NCBI RefSeq assembly: GCF_050434925.1
Contig: NZ_JBNDJK010000001.1
Coordinates: forward strand, 1,550,001 to 1,614,000
Length of the DNA stretch: 64,000 bases
Source of the DNA: Inquilinus ginsengisoli_B
Lineage (GTDB): Bacteria > Pseudomonadota > Alphaproteobacteria > DSM-16000 > Inquilinaceae
Reading direction: 5' to 3'
A program made the translations under genes and the position numbers. The notes under the pieces were generated by a model. That model saw only the letters and a list, made by a program, of their open reading frames with translations. It did not search any database and was not told the DNA's origin. Positions within the stretch are counted from its first letter, which is position 1. Each line of letters starts with the position of its first letter. Of the stretch, positions 36,156 through 44,700 are shown one piece after another.

Positions 36156-36629
36156 ATGTCGGAAAAGAAGAAGGCTAAGGGCAAGGCGATCCGGGTCCAG
36201 TATGGAGCCTTGCCTTACCGCCAGTTGGACGATGGCTCGCTGCAGATCCTGCTTGTCACGTCGCGACAGACGAAGCGGTGGATCTTACCCAAGGGCTGGC
36301 CGATCAAAGGGCTCAAGCCAGCGAAATCCGCTGCCCGAGAGGCGTTTGAGGAAGCGGGTGTTCGCGGCGTTGTCGGCACCAGGCCGATCGGGAGCTTCAC
36401 CTACGACAAGATCCTTGACGATGATGGGCGGATCGTCCCTTGCGAGATTCACGTATTTCCCCTCCTCGTCGAACGGCAGCACAGGACATGGCCCGAGCAG
36501 CTTGAACGTGAAGTTCGGTGGCTGGAGCCGAGCGGGGCAATTGCACTGCTCGACGAACCGGGCGCCAAGGATCTCGTCTCGGCGTTTGTTGATCGAAAGA
36601 TGCCGGCCAAGGACACAAGCGGCAGCTGA
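36156..36629 (+). CDS. NUDIX hydrolase
   Basis: A 157-residue protein with the NUDIX helix core AAREAFEEAGVRG preceded by RWILPKGWPIKGLKPAKS. The first Glu position of the consensus box is replaced by Leu, while the REA-EEAG residues that bind metal are intact. It resembles alphaproteobacterial NUDIX proteins related to diphosphoinositol-polyphosphate phosphohydrolases. These hydrolyse nucleoside-diphosphate-linked compounds. ATG 36156 was selected because it begins a typical lysine-rich N terminus. A degenerate relative lies at 42560. Confidence 0.88.
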   Translation: MSEKKKAKGKAIRVQYGALPYRQLDDGSLQILLVTSRQTKRWILPKGWPIKGLKPAKSAAREAFEEAGVRGVVGTRPIGSFTYDKILDDDGRIVPCEIHVFPLLVERQHRTWPEQLEREVRWLEPSGAIALLDEPGAKDLVSAFVDRKMPAKDTSGS

Positions 36630-36887
36630 GGGTCGGCTTCCGCCATGTCCACTTCCCAGGGACGACGGCGGTGGCCGCTTTCGGGCCACGCGCCGGTTTG
36701 GGTTGGCCGGGAAGAGTCGCGTCCGGTCATGTCCGCTCTCTGGCGTGATCTGAGATCCAAGCACACGTAGTAGGGCCGGCGAAAGCTATTGCGCAGCCGA
36801 CCGGCATTCCGGACACTGGCGGACCATTGTTTCGAACTCCATTGCGTGATGTGGTCAGCCCAGTGCCATGCGACGTAGGGGGCGGCC

Positions 36888-38048
36888 GTGGACGACGACA
36901 AGCAGGTGGCTCCCGCCGAGCCCAGCCGATCGAACCACGAGGCTGCATCCGACGGTGCACGCCGGAGCGTCACCGGACTCCTGGCATCGCTTGCAGGATG
37001 GCTGGACCGCATCGATCCGAGCACGCATCGCCGTATCAAGGGGCTGCGCCTGGTCACTGCATACGGCATCGCGGTGATGCTGGGGGGCATGCCGGAGATT
37101 GATCGCGGCATCGCCGGAGGCGCGTCGCCCAGCGTGCTGGCCGGCGGATTCGCATTATGGGCGAGCGTGTCTGAAGGCCGCTCCACGAGGGGCGACTCCA
37201 GCCGCGACTTGCTCCTTCTGTGCACCGCCGCAGCGTTGGGCGCGGCTATCTTCATCCTCCTGAGCCCGTTGCTGACGGGGATCGGCCACGCCGGATCGGA
37301 GCTGACGCTCGCGACGGGTGCCTTTCTGGTCGGGTATCTGAAGCGCTTCGGCATTCTGGGCGCCGGGATCGGTTCGCAGGTCTTCATCGGCCAGCTCCTC
37401 GCCTATGGCGCCGGCCTGACCGAGGCGGATATCGCAATGGTCGGGGTTGCTGCCGCCGTCGCAACGCTTGCGGCGATCGTCCCCCGCGTTCTGAGCGGCC
37501 CGGCCGAACGCCCGCCGCCGATCCCCTCGGCTCCCGCCTCCATCGGCGGTCGGGACGGCCTGTCGCCGGAGCTCGTCGCCGGCTTGCAGGCAGCGGCTTC
37601 CACCCTCGTCATCGTTGCCCTCAACGACATGATCGGGCTTGCCGAATCCGCTTGGGCCATCACGGCGTGCGCGTATGTCGTGACCAGCTCGCCGACCGGA
37701 ACGATCGAGCGGGTGCGCCGCCGCATCATGGGCACCGCAGTCGGTGTCCCGCTGGGGCTCATCTGCCTCCCGATCGCCGTCGATGCGCCGCTCCTGATCT
37801 GGGCCGCGGCGGCGCTTGCCATGATCATCTATGCGATGGCGTTGCCCGAGCGATACGATATCGCCTGCGGAGCGTACGCCTTCACGCTCGTCGTGACGTT
37901 GGCGGTCACGGGCGAGCATTCGATCTGGCTGCTCGCAGCACGGGCCTGGGAGACCTTGCTCGGCGGGGCGCTCGGACTGGCGGCTGCCATGCTCCTGGCG
38001 CCGCTGCAGACCGCCCGGACGGGTCGGCCGCCGCCCGACGGGGGATGA
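36888..38048 (+). CDS. FUSC-family membrane protein (aromatic acid exporter-like)
   Basis: A 386-residue protein starting at GTG 36888 after GTAGGGGGCGG. It has about ten hydrophobic spans arranged as two repeats, each with the FUSC pattern (GLRLVTAYGIAVMLGGMPE and VIVALNDMIGLAESAWAIT). FUSC proteins form pumps for aromatic or fusaric-acid-like compounds. The basic segment GTIERVRRRIMGTAVGVPLG between spans is typical. It stands alone, facing the cupin gene tail to tail. Bases 36630-36887 hold no gene. Confidence 0.85.
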   Translation: MDDDKQVAPAEPSRSNHEAASDGARRSVTGLLASLAGWLDRIDPSTHRRIKGLRLVTAYGIAVMLGGMPEIDRGIAGGASPSVLAGGFALWASVSEGRSTRGDSSRDLLLLCTAAALGAAIFILLSPLLTGIGHAGSELTLATGAFLVGYLKRFGILGAGIGSQVFIGQLLAYGAGLTEADIAMVGVAAAVATLAAIVPRVLSGPAERPPPIPSAPASIGGRDGLSPELVAGLQAAASTLVIVALNDMIGLAESAWAITACAYVVTSSPTGTIERVRRRIMGTAVGVPLGLICLPIAVDAPLLIWAAAALAMIIYAMALPERYDIACGAYAFTLVVTLAVTGEHSIWLLAARAWETLLGGALGLAAAMLLAPLQTARTGRPPPDGG

Positions 38049-38119
38049 GGCTCAGGGAGAAATACTCGCAGGAAGCTCCTCGGCGGCTGCGGAGGGCGCC
38101 CGGTGGTGCCCTGCCCGGC

Positions 38120-38602
38120 TCAGTGGGCAGGAAGATCGCCCCGGGTCAGCGGCGGCCCGAGGAATTCGACGCCCCACCTGGCCCCGAAGGCGTTGAGCGC
38201 CTCCCGATCCGGAATGCCAGCCCGCATCGTGCCCGCAAGCTCCGTGAAGAAGGCTTCGGCATCGAGTGCCGGGGTGATGAGGATGTACTGGCGGGCCGGA
38301 GCGTCTGTCACGTTGACGAAGCCATGGGCTGCGCCACCGGGAATGCTCACGACATCGCCAGCCTCGGCGAAGAACCGCCGGCCGTCCACCTCGTAGAGGT
38401 AGCATCCCTCGATGACGCGAAAGATCTCCGCCTCGCGGTGCCGATGCCGCGGTGGGCCCGCACCCGGCGCATTGATCGTCTCGATGAAGCAGAACTCGCC
38501 TGCGCTCGCGACAAGGGGCATACGGATAAACAGTTCGAGACCGATGGCGGGGATCCGGATGGGGGCTTGCGTGCCCCGGGAATGAAGGAAGGATATGCTC
38601 AT
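38120..38602 (-). CDS. Cupin-domain protein
   Basis: A 160-residue protein. The first cupin motif is PPRHRHREAEIFRVIEGCYLYEV (two His and a Glu as metal ligands) and the second GDVVSIPGGAAHGFVNV. ATG 38602 has GAAGGAAGGAT-like purines overlapping its other strand but fits the domain start; an upstream extension reads as unlikely sequence. Small single-domain cupins are enzymes or ligand sensors; the role here is unknown. Confidence 0.85.
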   Translation of the reverse strand: MSISFLHSRGTQAPIRIPAIGLELFIRMPLVASAGEFCFIETINAPGAGPPRHRHREAEIFRVIEGCYLYEVDGRRFFAEAGDVVSIPGGAAHGFVNVTDAPARQYILITPALDAEAFFTELAGTMRAGIPDREALNAFGARWGVEFLGPPLTRGDLPAH

Positions 38603-39211
38603 GCGTCCATCCTCACGATGCCGCTGGAGGGCCGATAGGATCCGAGCGCGACATGCGCCCGGAACTGCTCCGAGGTACAGATGGCCAGCGGACTGAGGAG
38701 GGCAGGTCACGTAAGCTCCGCAAATCCCCTCGTATCCCGCGTGGTCTGAGCCATCGCCGCCGTCCCTCAGTGTGTCCGCTGTTGGGAAGGTCCCCAATGA
38801 CCGCTTGTGGTGCGCGCAGCTTACCCGATCAGCCGCAAACCCGCGGAGCCGTTAGGTTCTGGCGACGTCCGGTGTTGAGCCGGAGATATCGTGGCCGGAA
38901 ATGGCGCCGTCCCGACGCGCCAGGCCGGCAGGGAAGGGCCATCCCCCGCGCGTCTTCATATCGGGTGGCGTGCACGATCCGATGGCCGAAGAGCGTGGAC
39001 GCAACTGGCAGGATCTAAGCTTCCGCCACCTCAAGAACACCATCAGAGCCCGCTCTCTGACCACGCTCGTTCCAGATCTGTTCAGGGATCGCGGACGGCC
39101 TATGTCCTATCCTTGTAGCGAGACTTATGACGACGATTGGGACGCCGGATTGATGCCCGAAGGTCGAACCGCCCTGGACGCTCGACCAACTGACGCTGGG
39201 GAGAACTGAAA
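38603..39211. other. Gap with no supported gene
   Basis: About 610 bases. A plus-strand frame ending at 39209 has a fairly protein-like tail (SYPCSETYDDDWDAGLMPEG), but no ribosome site or family match, so it is not called. No RNA gene or repeat seen. Confidence 0.4.
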
Positions 39212-39445
39212 GTGAAGGTCTGGATCACGAAGTACGCGCTGACACGCGGCATTCAGGAGGTCGAGGCCGAGCACCGCGGCGACGATGTTGTCCTGCCGAA
39301 GGGCGACGGCTTCTGGGGCGTGATCGCGAAGCCACACTGGCATGAGTCTCGCGAAGGGGCGGTCGCCAGGGCTGAGGAGATGCGAAAGAAGAGAATCGAG
39401 ACCCTCAGGAAGCAAATCGCTAGGCTCGAGAAATTGATATTCTGA
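39212..39445 (+). CDS. Small hypothetical protein, 77 residues
   Basis: GTG 39212 follows GGGGAGAACTGAAA. The protein begins MKVWITKYALTRGIQEVEAE, followed by a long C-terminal helix rich in Arg and Glu (EEMRKKRIETLRKQIARLEKL), probably coiled-coil. It resembles small phage-borne proteins by layout only. Isolated, no operon. Confidence 0.6.
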   Translation: MKVWITKYALTRGIQEVEAEHRGDDVVLPKGDGFWGVIAKPHWHESREGAVARAEEMRKKRIETLRKQIARLEKLIF

Positions 39446-39564
39446 CATAAACTCGGCCCTGCGAGGAGCACCGCATAGCCGTCGCCGATCCAAGGGTCGC
39501 CTGCGGCCACGTCCGGTTTGGAGAGCCCGCAGCAACGGCCGGAAATGGCGCGACCTCGCCCTTC

Positions 39565-39760
39565 CTACTCCGCCGTCCTCTGGACCACCACTTCCCAGCT
39601 GCCCAGCCTCCGGCCATCCTCGGCATTGAGGTCGTTGAGCTCGACACGGATCACCCCGGTGCCGTCCTTGACCGCCATGGCGATCAGCTCGAACACAGCC
39701 ACCCGCTGGGCGTCGTTGAACTCAATGGGCACGAACTGGCTCGGCCAAGGTCTGAGAGTC
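39565..39760 (-). pseudogene. C-terminal fragment of a hypothetical protein
   Basis: The minus-strand reading FNDAQRVAVFELIAMAVKDG then GVIRVELNDLNAEDGRRLGS to the stop at 39565 looks like real protein. Upstream the frame continues into unlikely sequence and then the IS5 element, which probably removed the 5' part. Family unknown. Confidence 0.4.
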
Positions 39761-39880
39761 GCTGGGATCTTTCTAAATAACATGATGCCCCGCCAATTAC
39801 GCAGGAATATCAAAGTCGGCCGTGTTGGAGTCTTGCGCAGTCTCTCATAGGCAGAGGGCCAAAGCCAGTTGACGGTCTTC

Positions 39881-40744
39881 CTAGGGTTAAAACCCAATCA
39901 TCCTCTTGATGAAGTCGGTGAATCGTGATTCGCCCGGATCCCGGATCGACCAGAAGGGAGCGGGGACGACTGATGAGCAATCTGTTCTGGCTCAACGACG
40001 AGCAGTGGGCGGCGATCGAGCCGTTCATGCCGACGAACCAGCCTGGGGCGCGGCGCCAGGACGACCGTCGCGTCATGTCGGGCATCTTCCACGTCTTGAG
40101 GACCGGCTATCGCTGGCAAGATTGCCCCGGGGCGTATGGCCCGGCCACGACCATCTACAACCGTTTCAACCGCTGGTCGCGCAAGCGCTTCTGGACGGGC
40201 ATGCTGGAAGCGCTCGCCAGCGCCGGTGCGGCGACCAACGCCGTCGCCATCGACGCCACCTACGTGAAGGCCCAGCGCGCCGCCTATGGCGGAAAAGGGG
40301 GGCCAAGGCGCAGGCCGTCGGGCCTTCGCGCGGTGGGAACACAACGAAGATCCATGCGCTCACCGACGTGATCGGCCGCCCTTTCGTCGTCGACCTCACG
40401 CCCGGCAACGTCGCCGATGTGACCGCTGCACCGAAGTTGATCGAGCGGGCGGCGGGCTTGGGCTATCTCATCGGCGATAAGGGCTACGATGCCGACGGCC
40501 TGCGCGCGATGATCCGCGCCCGCGGCGGCCGGCCAGTGATCCCCGGCAAGGCCAACCGCAAGCGCAAGATCCCGCTCGACAAGGCTCGCTACAAATCTCG
40601 CCATCTGATCGAGAATGCTTTCGGCCGATTGAAGGATTTCAGACGTATCGCCACTCGCTACGACAAGCTGGCCCGAAACTTCTTGTCCGCCGTCGCCCTC
40701 GCAACTTTGCTTGTCTTCTGGATCTGATTGAGTCTGGAGCCTAG
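39881..40744 (+). mobile_element. IS5-family (IS427-group-like) element, copy 2, apparently intact
   Basis: 864 bases from CTAG to CTAG, with imperfect terminal repeats CTAGGGTTAAAACCCAATCA and CTAGGCTCCAGACTCAATCA. The flanking CTAG on both sides fits a 4-bp target duplication. It matches copy 1 at 16996 almost base for base, but has the two bases that copy 1 lost, so its transposase can be made. Confidence 0.92.
39973..40727 (+). CDS. IS5-family transposase, OrfAB by frameshift
   Basis: OrfA runs from ATG 39973 to 40371. OrfB, in another frame, ends at 40727. The two overlap at the slippery run GGAAAAGGGGGGCC (about 40290), where programmed frameshifting should make the full OrfAB. The catalytic region includes AIDATYVKAQR in OrfA, GDKGYDADGLRAMI and RHLIENAFGRLKDFRR in OrfB, supplying the D-D-E residues. 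It is the likely source of transposition for the element in this genome. Confidence 0.9.
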
Positions 40745-40836
40745 CGCGGTTGGTATAACGCGTTGATAACAACGCACGATATGGGCGATCATCGCGCGTT
40801 GGAAAGCTTGCTGCCGGAGTCGCCGAGCACTCGTGC

Positions 40837-41835
40837 CTATCCAACGGTGTCGCGATCGACGAGGGCTTCGATGTCCTGCCGGAACCGGGACCGGCTGATC
40901 GGCTTGTTCCACACGGGTCTGCTCCGGTACGGCAACTGGATCTCGGAGTCCGGAGATGCGGTCACGAAGGCGAAGGGGACGTCCCGGTCGAGCAAGATGT
41001 CGGCGACGGGAAAGACCATCTCGTGATCCAATCGGATATCCAGCACCGCGGCGTCGATGGCCTCCGATTTCGCCAAGTCGATGGCGTCCTGCAGGCGGCC
41101 CACCGGGCCGATGACCTCGAATCCGGCGCCCCGGACGGCCTCTTCGAGCGCCATGGCGAGCCAGATCTCGTCTTCGACCACCATGACCCTGCGGTCCGGG
41201 CGGGCCGCGGACTTCGACAGCCGACCGGCCTGGACCTGCCCATGATGACCGGGCTTGCGGCGCCGGTCCGCCGAGGCTTGCTCGCGGCCGGCGACTGGCC
41301 CCTCGGGCGCCTCGCTCCCCAAGGTCGAGAGCCGCAGAGCGTCCCGGGCCCGGGACAGGCGAGATCGTACCGTCCCGACCGGGATGGCCAGCCGGTCCGC
41401 CGCCTCCTCATAGGACAAGCCGTCCAATGCGACGAGCTCGAGAATCTCGCGTTGATTACGCGGCATCTCGGACCAGAGCTTGCTCGTCTCCTTCAGCGCG
41501 ACGCTGTCGAACTGAGGGGCCGGCGCAGCGGAATCGAAATCCTCTAATTCGCACCACTGGACCTTGTTCCAGGCCCGGCTGAAGGCGGAACGGCGGATGT
41601 TCCGCATCATCACGGCCATCCATGGGACGATGCGCGTCCCCGGCTCCCAGAGATGGAGCTTGACCATGGCGCGCGCCATCGTGTCCTGGAGCAGGTCGTC
41701 GGCATCCGCCCGGTTCCGGGTCAGCGAATAGGCAAAGCGACGCAATTCGGCAATGTGCGGCAGCACCTCCGTGATGAACAGCTGCCTGGTCGTTGGCGAA
41801 ATCGCCGTCTGGTCCTCCGTGCTCCATCGGAACAA
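40837..41835 (-). CDS. ECF sigma factor fused to a response-regulator receiver
   Basis: One 332-residue frame holds two complete domains. Sigma region 2 spans residues ~25-90 (TRNRADADDLLQDTMARAM, LWEPGTRIVPWM) and region 4 spans ~108-168 (LDGLSYEEAADRLAIPVGT, VRSRLSRARDAL). A basic linker of about 45 residues follows. The receiver covers ~216-330: acidic pair E221/D222 in VVEDE, phospho-acceptor D266 in AVLDIRLD, T292, and K311 in WNKPIS. PhyR has the same order but its sigma part is a mimic and it is about 260 residues long; here the sigma part looks functional, close to EcfG. The 5' start is uncertain (TTG 41835 or a codon inside). Loss of a stop between two genes is the main alternative. 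Confidence 0.8.
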   Translation of the reverse strand: MFRWSTEDQTAISPTTRQLFITEVLPHIAELRRFAYSLTRNRADADDLLQDTMARAMVKLHLWEPGTRIVPWMAVMMRNIRRSAFSRAWNKVQWCELEDFDSAAPAPQFDSVALKETSKLWSEMPRNQREILELVALDGLSYEEAADRLAIPVGTVRSRLSRARDALRLSTLGSEAPEGPVAGREQASADRRRKPGHHGQVQAGRLSKSAARPDRRVMVVEDEIWLAMALEEAVRGAGFEVIGPVGRLQDAIDLAKSEAIDAAVLDIRLDHEMVFPVADILLDRDVPFAFVTASPDSEIQLPYRSRPVWNKPISRSRFRQDIEALVDRDTVG

Positions 41836-41982
41836 CGGGGCGCAACTGGGTCAACGTTCCATAACAATGTGGCTCGGCACGAAAATACTTTTGCCAAAAG
41901 TACTGCACAAGTTCCGAACAGGCTGATACAGCAGCATTAAATTCGCATAAATGTAGAATGTTAATTCGCCCAAGTGGTTGAT

Positions 41983-42544
41983 CTATTCGTTAGCTGTCCT
42001 GTATTCCCGGGGTAGAGCACGACAGTAGTAAAGGACTGAGCGGGCGGGGGGCGCATTGCCCACGCGCCGGCAGCTCCGGTCAGCCCGGCCAGGAGCAGGA
42101 GGGCGATTGCTGGACCTCCGGTCCGTTTCGGTTCGCCGCCGCACCGCTGCATCGTCCAGCCGAGCGCGATCGGCAGGAGGCCGAAGACCCCGCGGCCAGA
42201 GGGCTGGCGCTGTCGATCCTGATCCGGTGGATGCCGAGCACCCAGTGCGCGAGCACGGCGTCGACGACGTGCCACAGGCCGAAGCCAATGAGGACCGCGC
42301 CGAACAGCGGCCGGCCAGTTACAGTCAGGTGCACCCGCCACAGACCCCAGATTGCGACGGCCGCAATGACATACATCAGCGCATGAAAATAGCCGTCCCA
42401 CAGTACTTGCATCCGCAGATCGCCGATGCCCGGAACTAGACTGAGCAGATGATGCCATTGCAGGATCTGGTGCAGAAGGATGCCGTCGAAAAAGCCACCG
42501 AGGGCGAAACCCAGCGCCACGCTCCATTTCGTGCTCGATCGCAT
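41983..42544 (-). pseudogene. DUF2243 membrane protein, copy 2, frameshifted
   Basis: From ATG 42544 (MRSSTKWSVALGFALGGFFD) the frame is intact through WHHLLSLVPGIGDLRMQVLW and two more spans to DSASPLA. Near 42200 about 18 bases are missing compared with copy 1 and the frame changes; the other frame continues GVFGLLPIALGW and ALLLLAGLTGAAGAW, ending near 41983. So both DUF2243 copies in the window are broken, at different places. Confidence 0.8.
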
Positions 42545-42559
42545 GACCGTCTCCCTTCA

Positions 42560-42948
42560 CCTGCGCTCCGCGCCTCGTCGACCTTGAACCAACGGACGGC
42601 GCGCGTGCCCATTTTCGGAACCGCTCCAGGCGCCGCTCCACCGTCATCACATGGACGGCCACCCGGCAGCGGACCTGCCGCCGCGCCTTGCGTTTGCGAT
42701 GAACGCCTCGCGGGCCACGGCATGGTGTGGGGCCAGGCGCTTCATCGGATTGCCTTTGGGATGATCCAATTCCGCGAGCGGCGATTGGTGATGAGGAAGA
42801 TCTCGAGGGTGCCATCCTCGTCAAACCGGACGGGAAGTGCGCCGACCTGCCCCGATGGCGCCCCATGAATCGGTCCTTTCAAGCCTGTTCCGGTCGTCAA
42901 CGGCCCTGACGGCCAGACAACTCGGGCCGTGGTTCCCCGGGACATCAA
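42560..42948 (-). pseudogene. NUDIX hydrolase remnant
   Basis: From ATG 42948 the frame gives QVGALPVRFDEDGTLEIFLI and NRRSRNWIIPK, the start of a NUDIX fold related to the gene at 36156. Pieces in the other frames (KGNPMKRLAPHHAVAREAF, HVMTVERRLERF, VRWFKVDEARSAG) continue it to about 42560, with at least three indels and loss of the EEAG core. It ends 15 bases before DUF2243 copy 2 on the same strand. Confidence 0.7.
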
Positions 42949-43036
42949 TCAAATGCGAGCCTTCGCTCCTCCTCGACGCCTGATGGAGGCCTGGTGCCCC
43001 TCGCTGCTTCCATGTGCCCTCGCGAAGGGCTGAAGA

Positions 43037-43573
43037 TCACTGCAGAGCGCCAGCAATGCGCTTCGCCTCGTCGAGATGATGGCTGACGACCGGCACGATC
43101 TCGGTCGCAACTGCCTTCAGCTTCGCGTCGTCGCCGGATTCGCTGTAGGTCCGGTGCAGTTGCAGCGCGTCGGTGTGACCCTTGACCTGCATATACATGT
43201 AAAGGCGATCGAACTCCGGCCCTGACACCTTTTCGAGGCTCTGAAGCTGTGCGTTGTGGGCAGGATCGAGGGTGGTCGGCACCTGAGCCGCCCCGTCGGC
43301 CTTCGCCGCTGCCGCGATCTTCTCGGACGACTTCGTGTGATCGTCGACCATCATCTGGGCAAAGGTCTTGACGTCCGCGCTGGTCGACTTCTGCGATGCG
43401 ATCGTGCTCGACTGGATCTCGAACTGGTCGCTCGCCGCTGCCTTCTGAACGTAGATGGCGGTCGGCGACTGCCCGGGCGACGGGGTCGTGGCCGTGGTCT
43501 GAGCAAAGCTCGCGGGCCCTGCGAGCGCTGCCGTGGCGATCGCGATGGCGAATGAGAGGAGATGACGCCGCAT
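43037..43573 (-). CDS. Exported DUF4142 protein, copy 2
   Basis: A 178-residue protein. ATG 43573 starts a signal peptide (MRRHLLSFAIAIATAALAG, cleavage after SFA). The mature part is the DUF4142 helical domain, with DVKTFAQMMVDDHTKSSEKI and EIVPVVSHHLDEAKRI. It has no Pro/Thr linker, unlike the copy at 21469. The family is periplasmic and stress-linked, with unknown activity. It diverges from the SDR gene at 43809, so the 235-base gap may hold two promoters. Confidence 0.85.
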   Translation of the reverse strand: MRRHLLSFAIAIATAALAGPASFAQTTATTPSPGQSPTAIYVQKAAASDQFEIQSSTIASQKSTSADVKTFAQMMVDDHTKSSEKIAAAAKADGAAQVPTTLDPAHNAQLQSLEKVSGPEFDRLYMYMQVKGHTDALQLHRTYSESGDDAKLKAVATEIVPVVSHHLDEAKRIAGALQ

Positions 43574-43808
43574 GGGTCTGTCCTGTGAAAGAGGGTGGTG
43601 CCGGTTCAACGGGTGGAATGGGCACACGCGTTCCGAAGAGAGCGGGCGGCATGTACGAGGCGGCCGGGAGCGCCCCGGAACCATCGACTGGCAACCTGTA
43701 TTGGCGTTGCACCTGACCTCCGCGGCCGGATGATCGCGGCAGGCGCCGATCCAACGCGGTTCGACACGTCTCCATCGCCTTTCGTGCGACATTCAGTGGG
43801 GCTCTCTC

Positions 43809-44693
43809 ATGGTGTCACCCTCTCCAGATCCGTCGCCCGCTCCGCCGATCTCCACGTCGCCGCGGTTCCAGGGCCGTGTCGCCATCATCACCGGCGCTGC
43901 CCGCGCCATGGGCCGGTCGCACGCCGTCGCGCTGGCGCGGGAAGGCTGCGACCTAGTCCTCTGCGACATCCTGGAGGATCTGCCCGACGGCACCCCCTAT
44001 CCGAAGGCGACCGCCGCCAATCTCGATGAAACGGCACGCCGGGTCGAAGCCCACGGCCGGCGCTGCATCGCGCTGAAGGCCGATGTCGGCGAGCCGTCCC
44101 AGGCGGCATCTCTGGTCGACCGCGCCACCCGGGAACTCGGGCGCCTCGACTACCTCATCACCAATGCGGCCGTGACCATCGAAGGGCCGATCACCGAGAC
44201 CCGGCCAGAAACCTTCGACCTGGTGCTGCGGACCAACCTGCAGGGGGTGTTCAATGTGCTTTCGCCCAGCCTGCAAGTGATGACGGGCCAGGGGCGCGGA
44301 CGGGTCGTCGTCATCGGCTCGGGATCCGGCCGGCATGCCGAAGCCAACGCTGCGCCTTACGTCGCGTCGAAATGGGGCCTGATCGGGCTGGCCAAGACGG
44401 CGGCCCTCGAGGTGGCGAAGAGCGGCGTGACCGTCAACGTGATCCTGCCCGGGCCCGTCGACACGCCGATGATGGACAACCCGATCCGCTACCGCCAGGC
44501 CGTGCCGGACAAGCCGGAGCCGACGCGGGACGATTATCTGCAGGCCAAGAAGGACGCGACCCCGATGGGCATCGCCTGGGTCAAGCCCGAGGACATCACC
44601 GCCGCCGTGCTGTTCCTGCTGAGCGACGAGGCGCGCTTCATCAGCGGCGAAACCCTCAGCATCGACGCCGGCGATTCCGCCCACTGGACCTAG
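43809..44693 (+). CDS. Short-chain dehydrogenase/reductase, long form
   Basis: A 294-residue SDR: IITGAARAMGRSHAVALA, NAAVTIEG, active-site Ser in VVIGSGSG and YVASK. The 20-residue insert after beta-2 (CDILEDLPDGTPYPKATA) is characteristic of the mycofactocin-linked or carveol-dehydrogenase-like SDR branch, though no mycofactocin genes are seen here. It ends 7 bases before the GH65 gene, so the two form an operon that may act on a sugar or glycoside. The substrate is unknown. Confidence 0.9.
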   Translation: MVSPSPDPSPAPPISTSPRFQGRVAIITGAARAMGRSHAVALAREGCDLVLCDILEDLPDGTPYPKATAANLDETARRVEAHGRRCIALKADVGEPSQAASLVDRATRELGRLDYLITNAAVTIEGPITETRPETFDLVLRTNLQGVFNVLSPSLQVMTGQGRGRVVVIGSGSGRHAEANAAPYVASKWGLIGLAKTAALEVAKSGVTVNVILPGPVDTPMMDNPIRYRQAVPDKPEPTRDDYLQAKKDATPMGIAWVKPEDITAAVLFLLSDEARFISGETLSIDAGDSAHWT

Positions 44694-44700
44694 AACCGGC

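Noticed and set aside
41830..41862. A GGAAC...CGTT promoter just upstream of the sigma-receiver ORF on the minus strand.
   Set aside because: The spacer is 18 bases, longer than the known 16-17, and the -10 element overlaps the TTG start at 41835, so it was not listed as a promoter.
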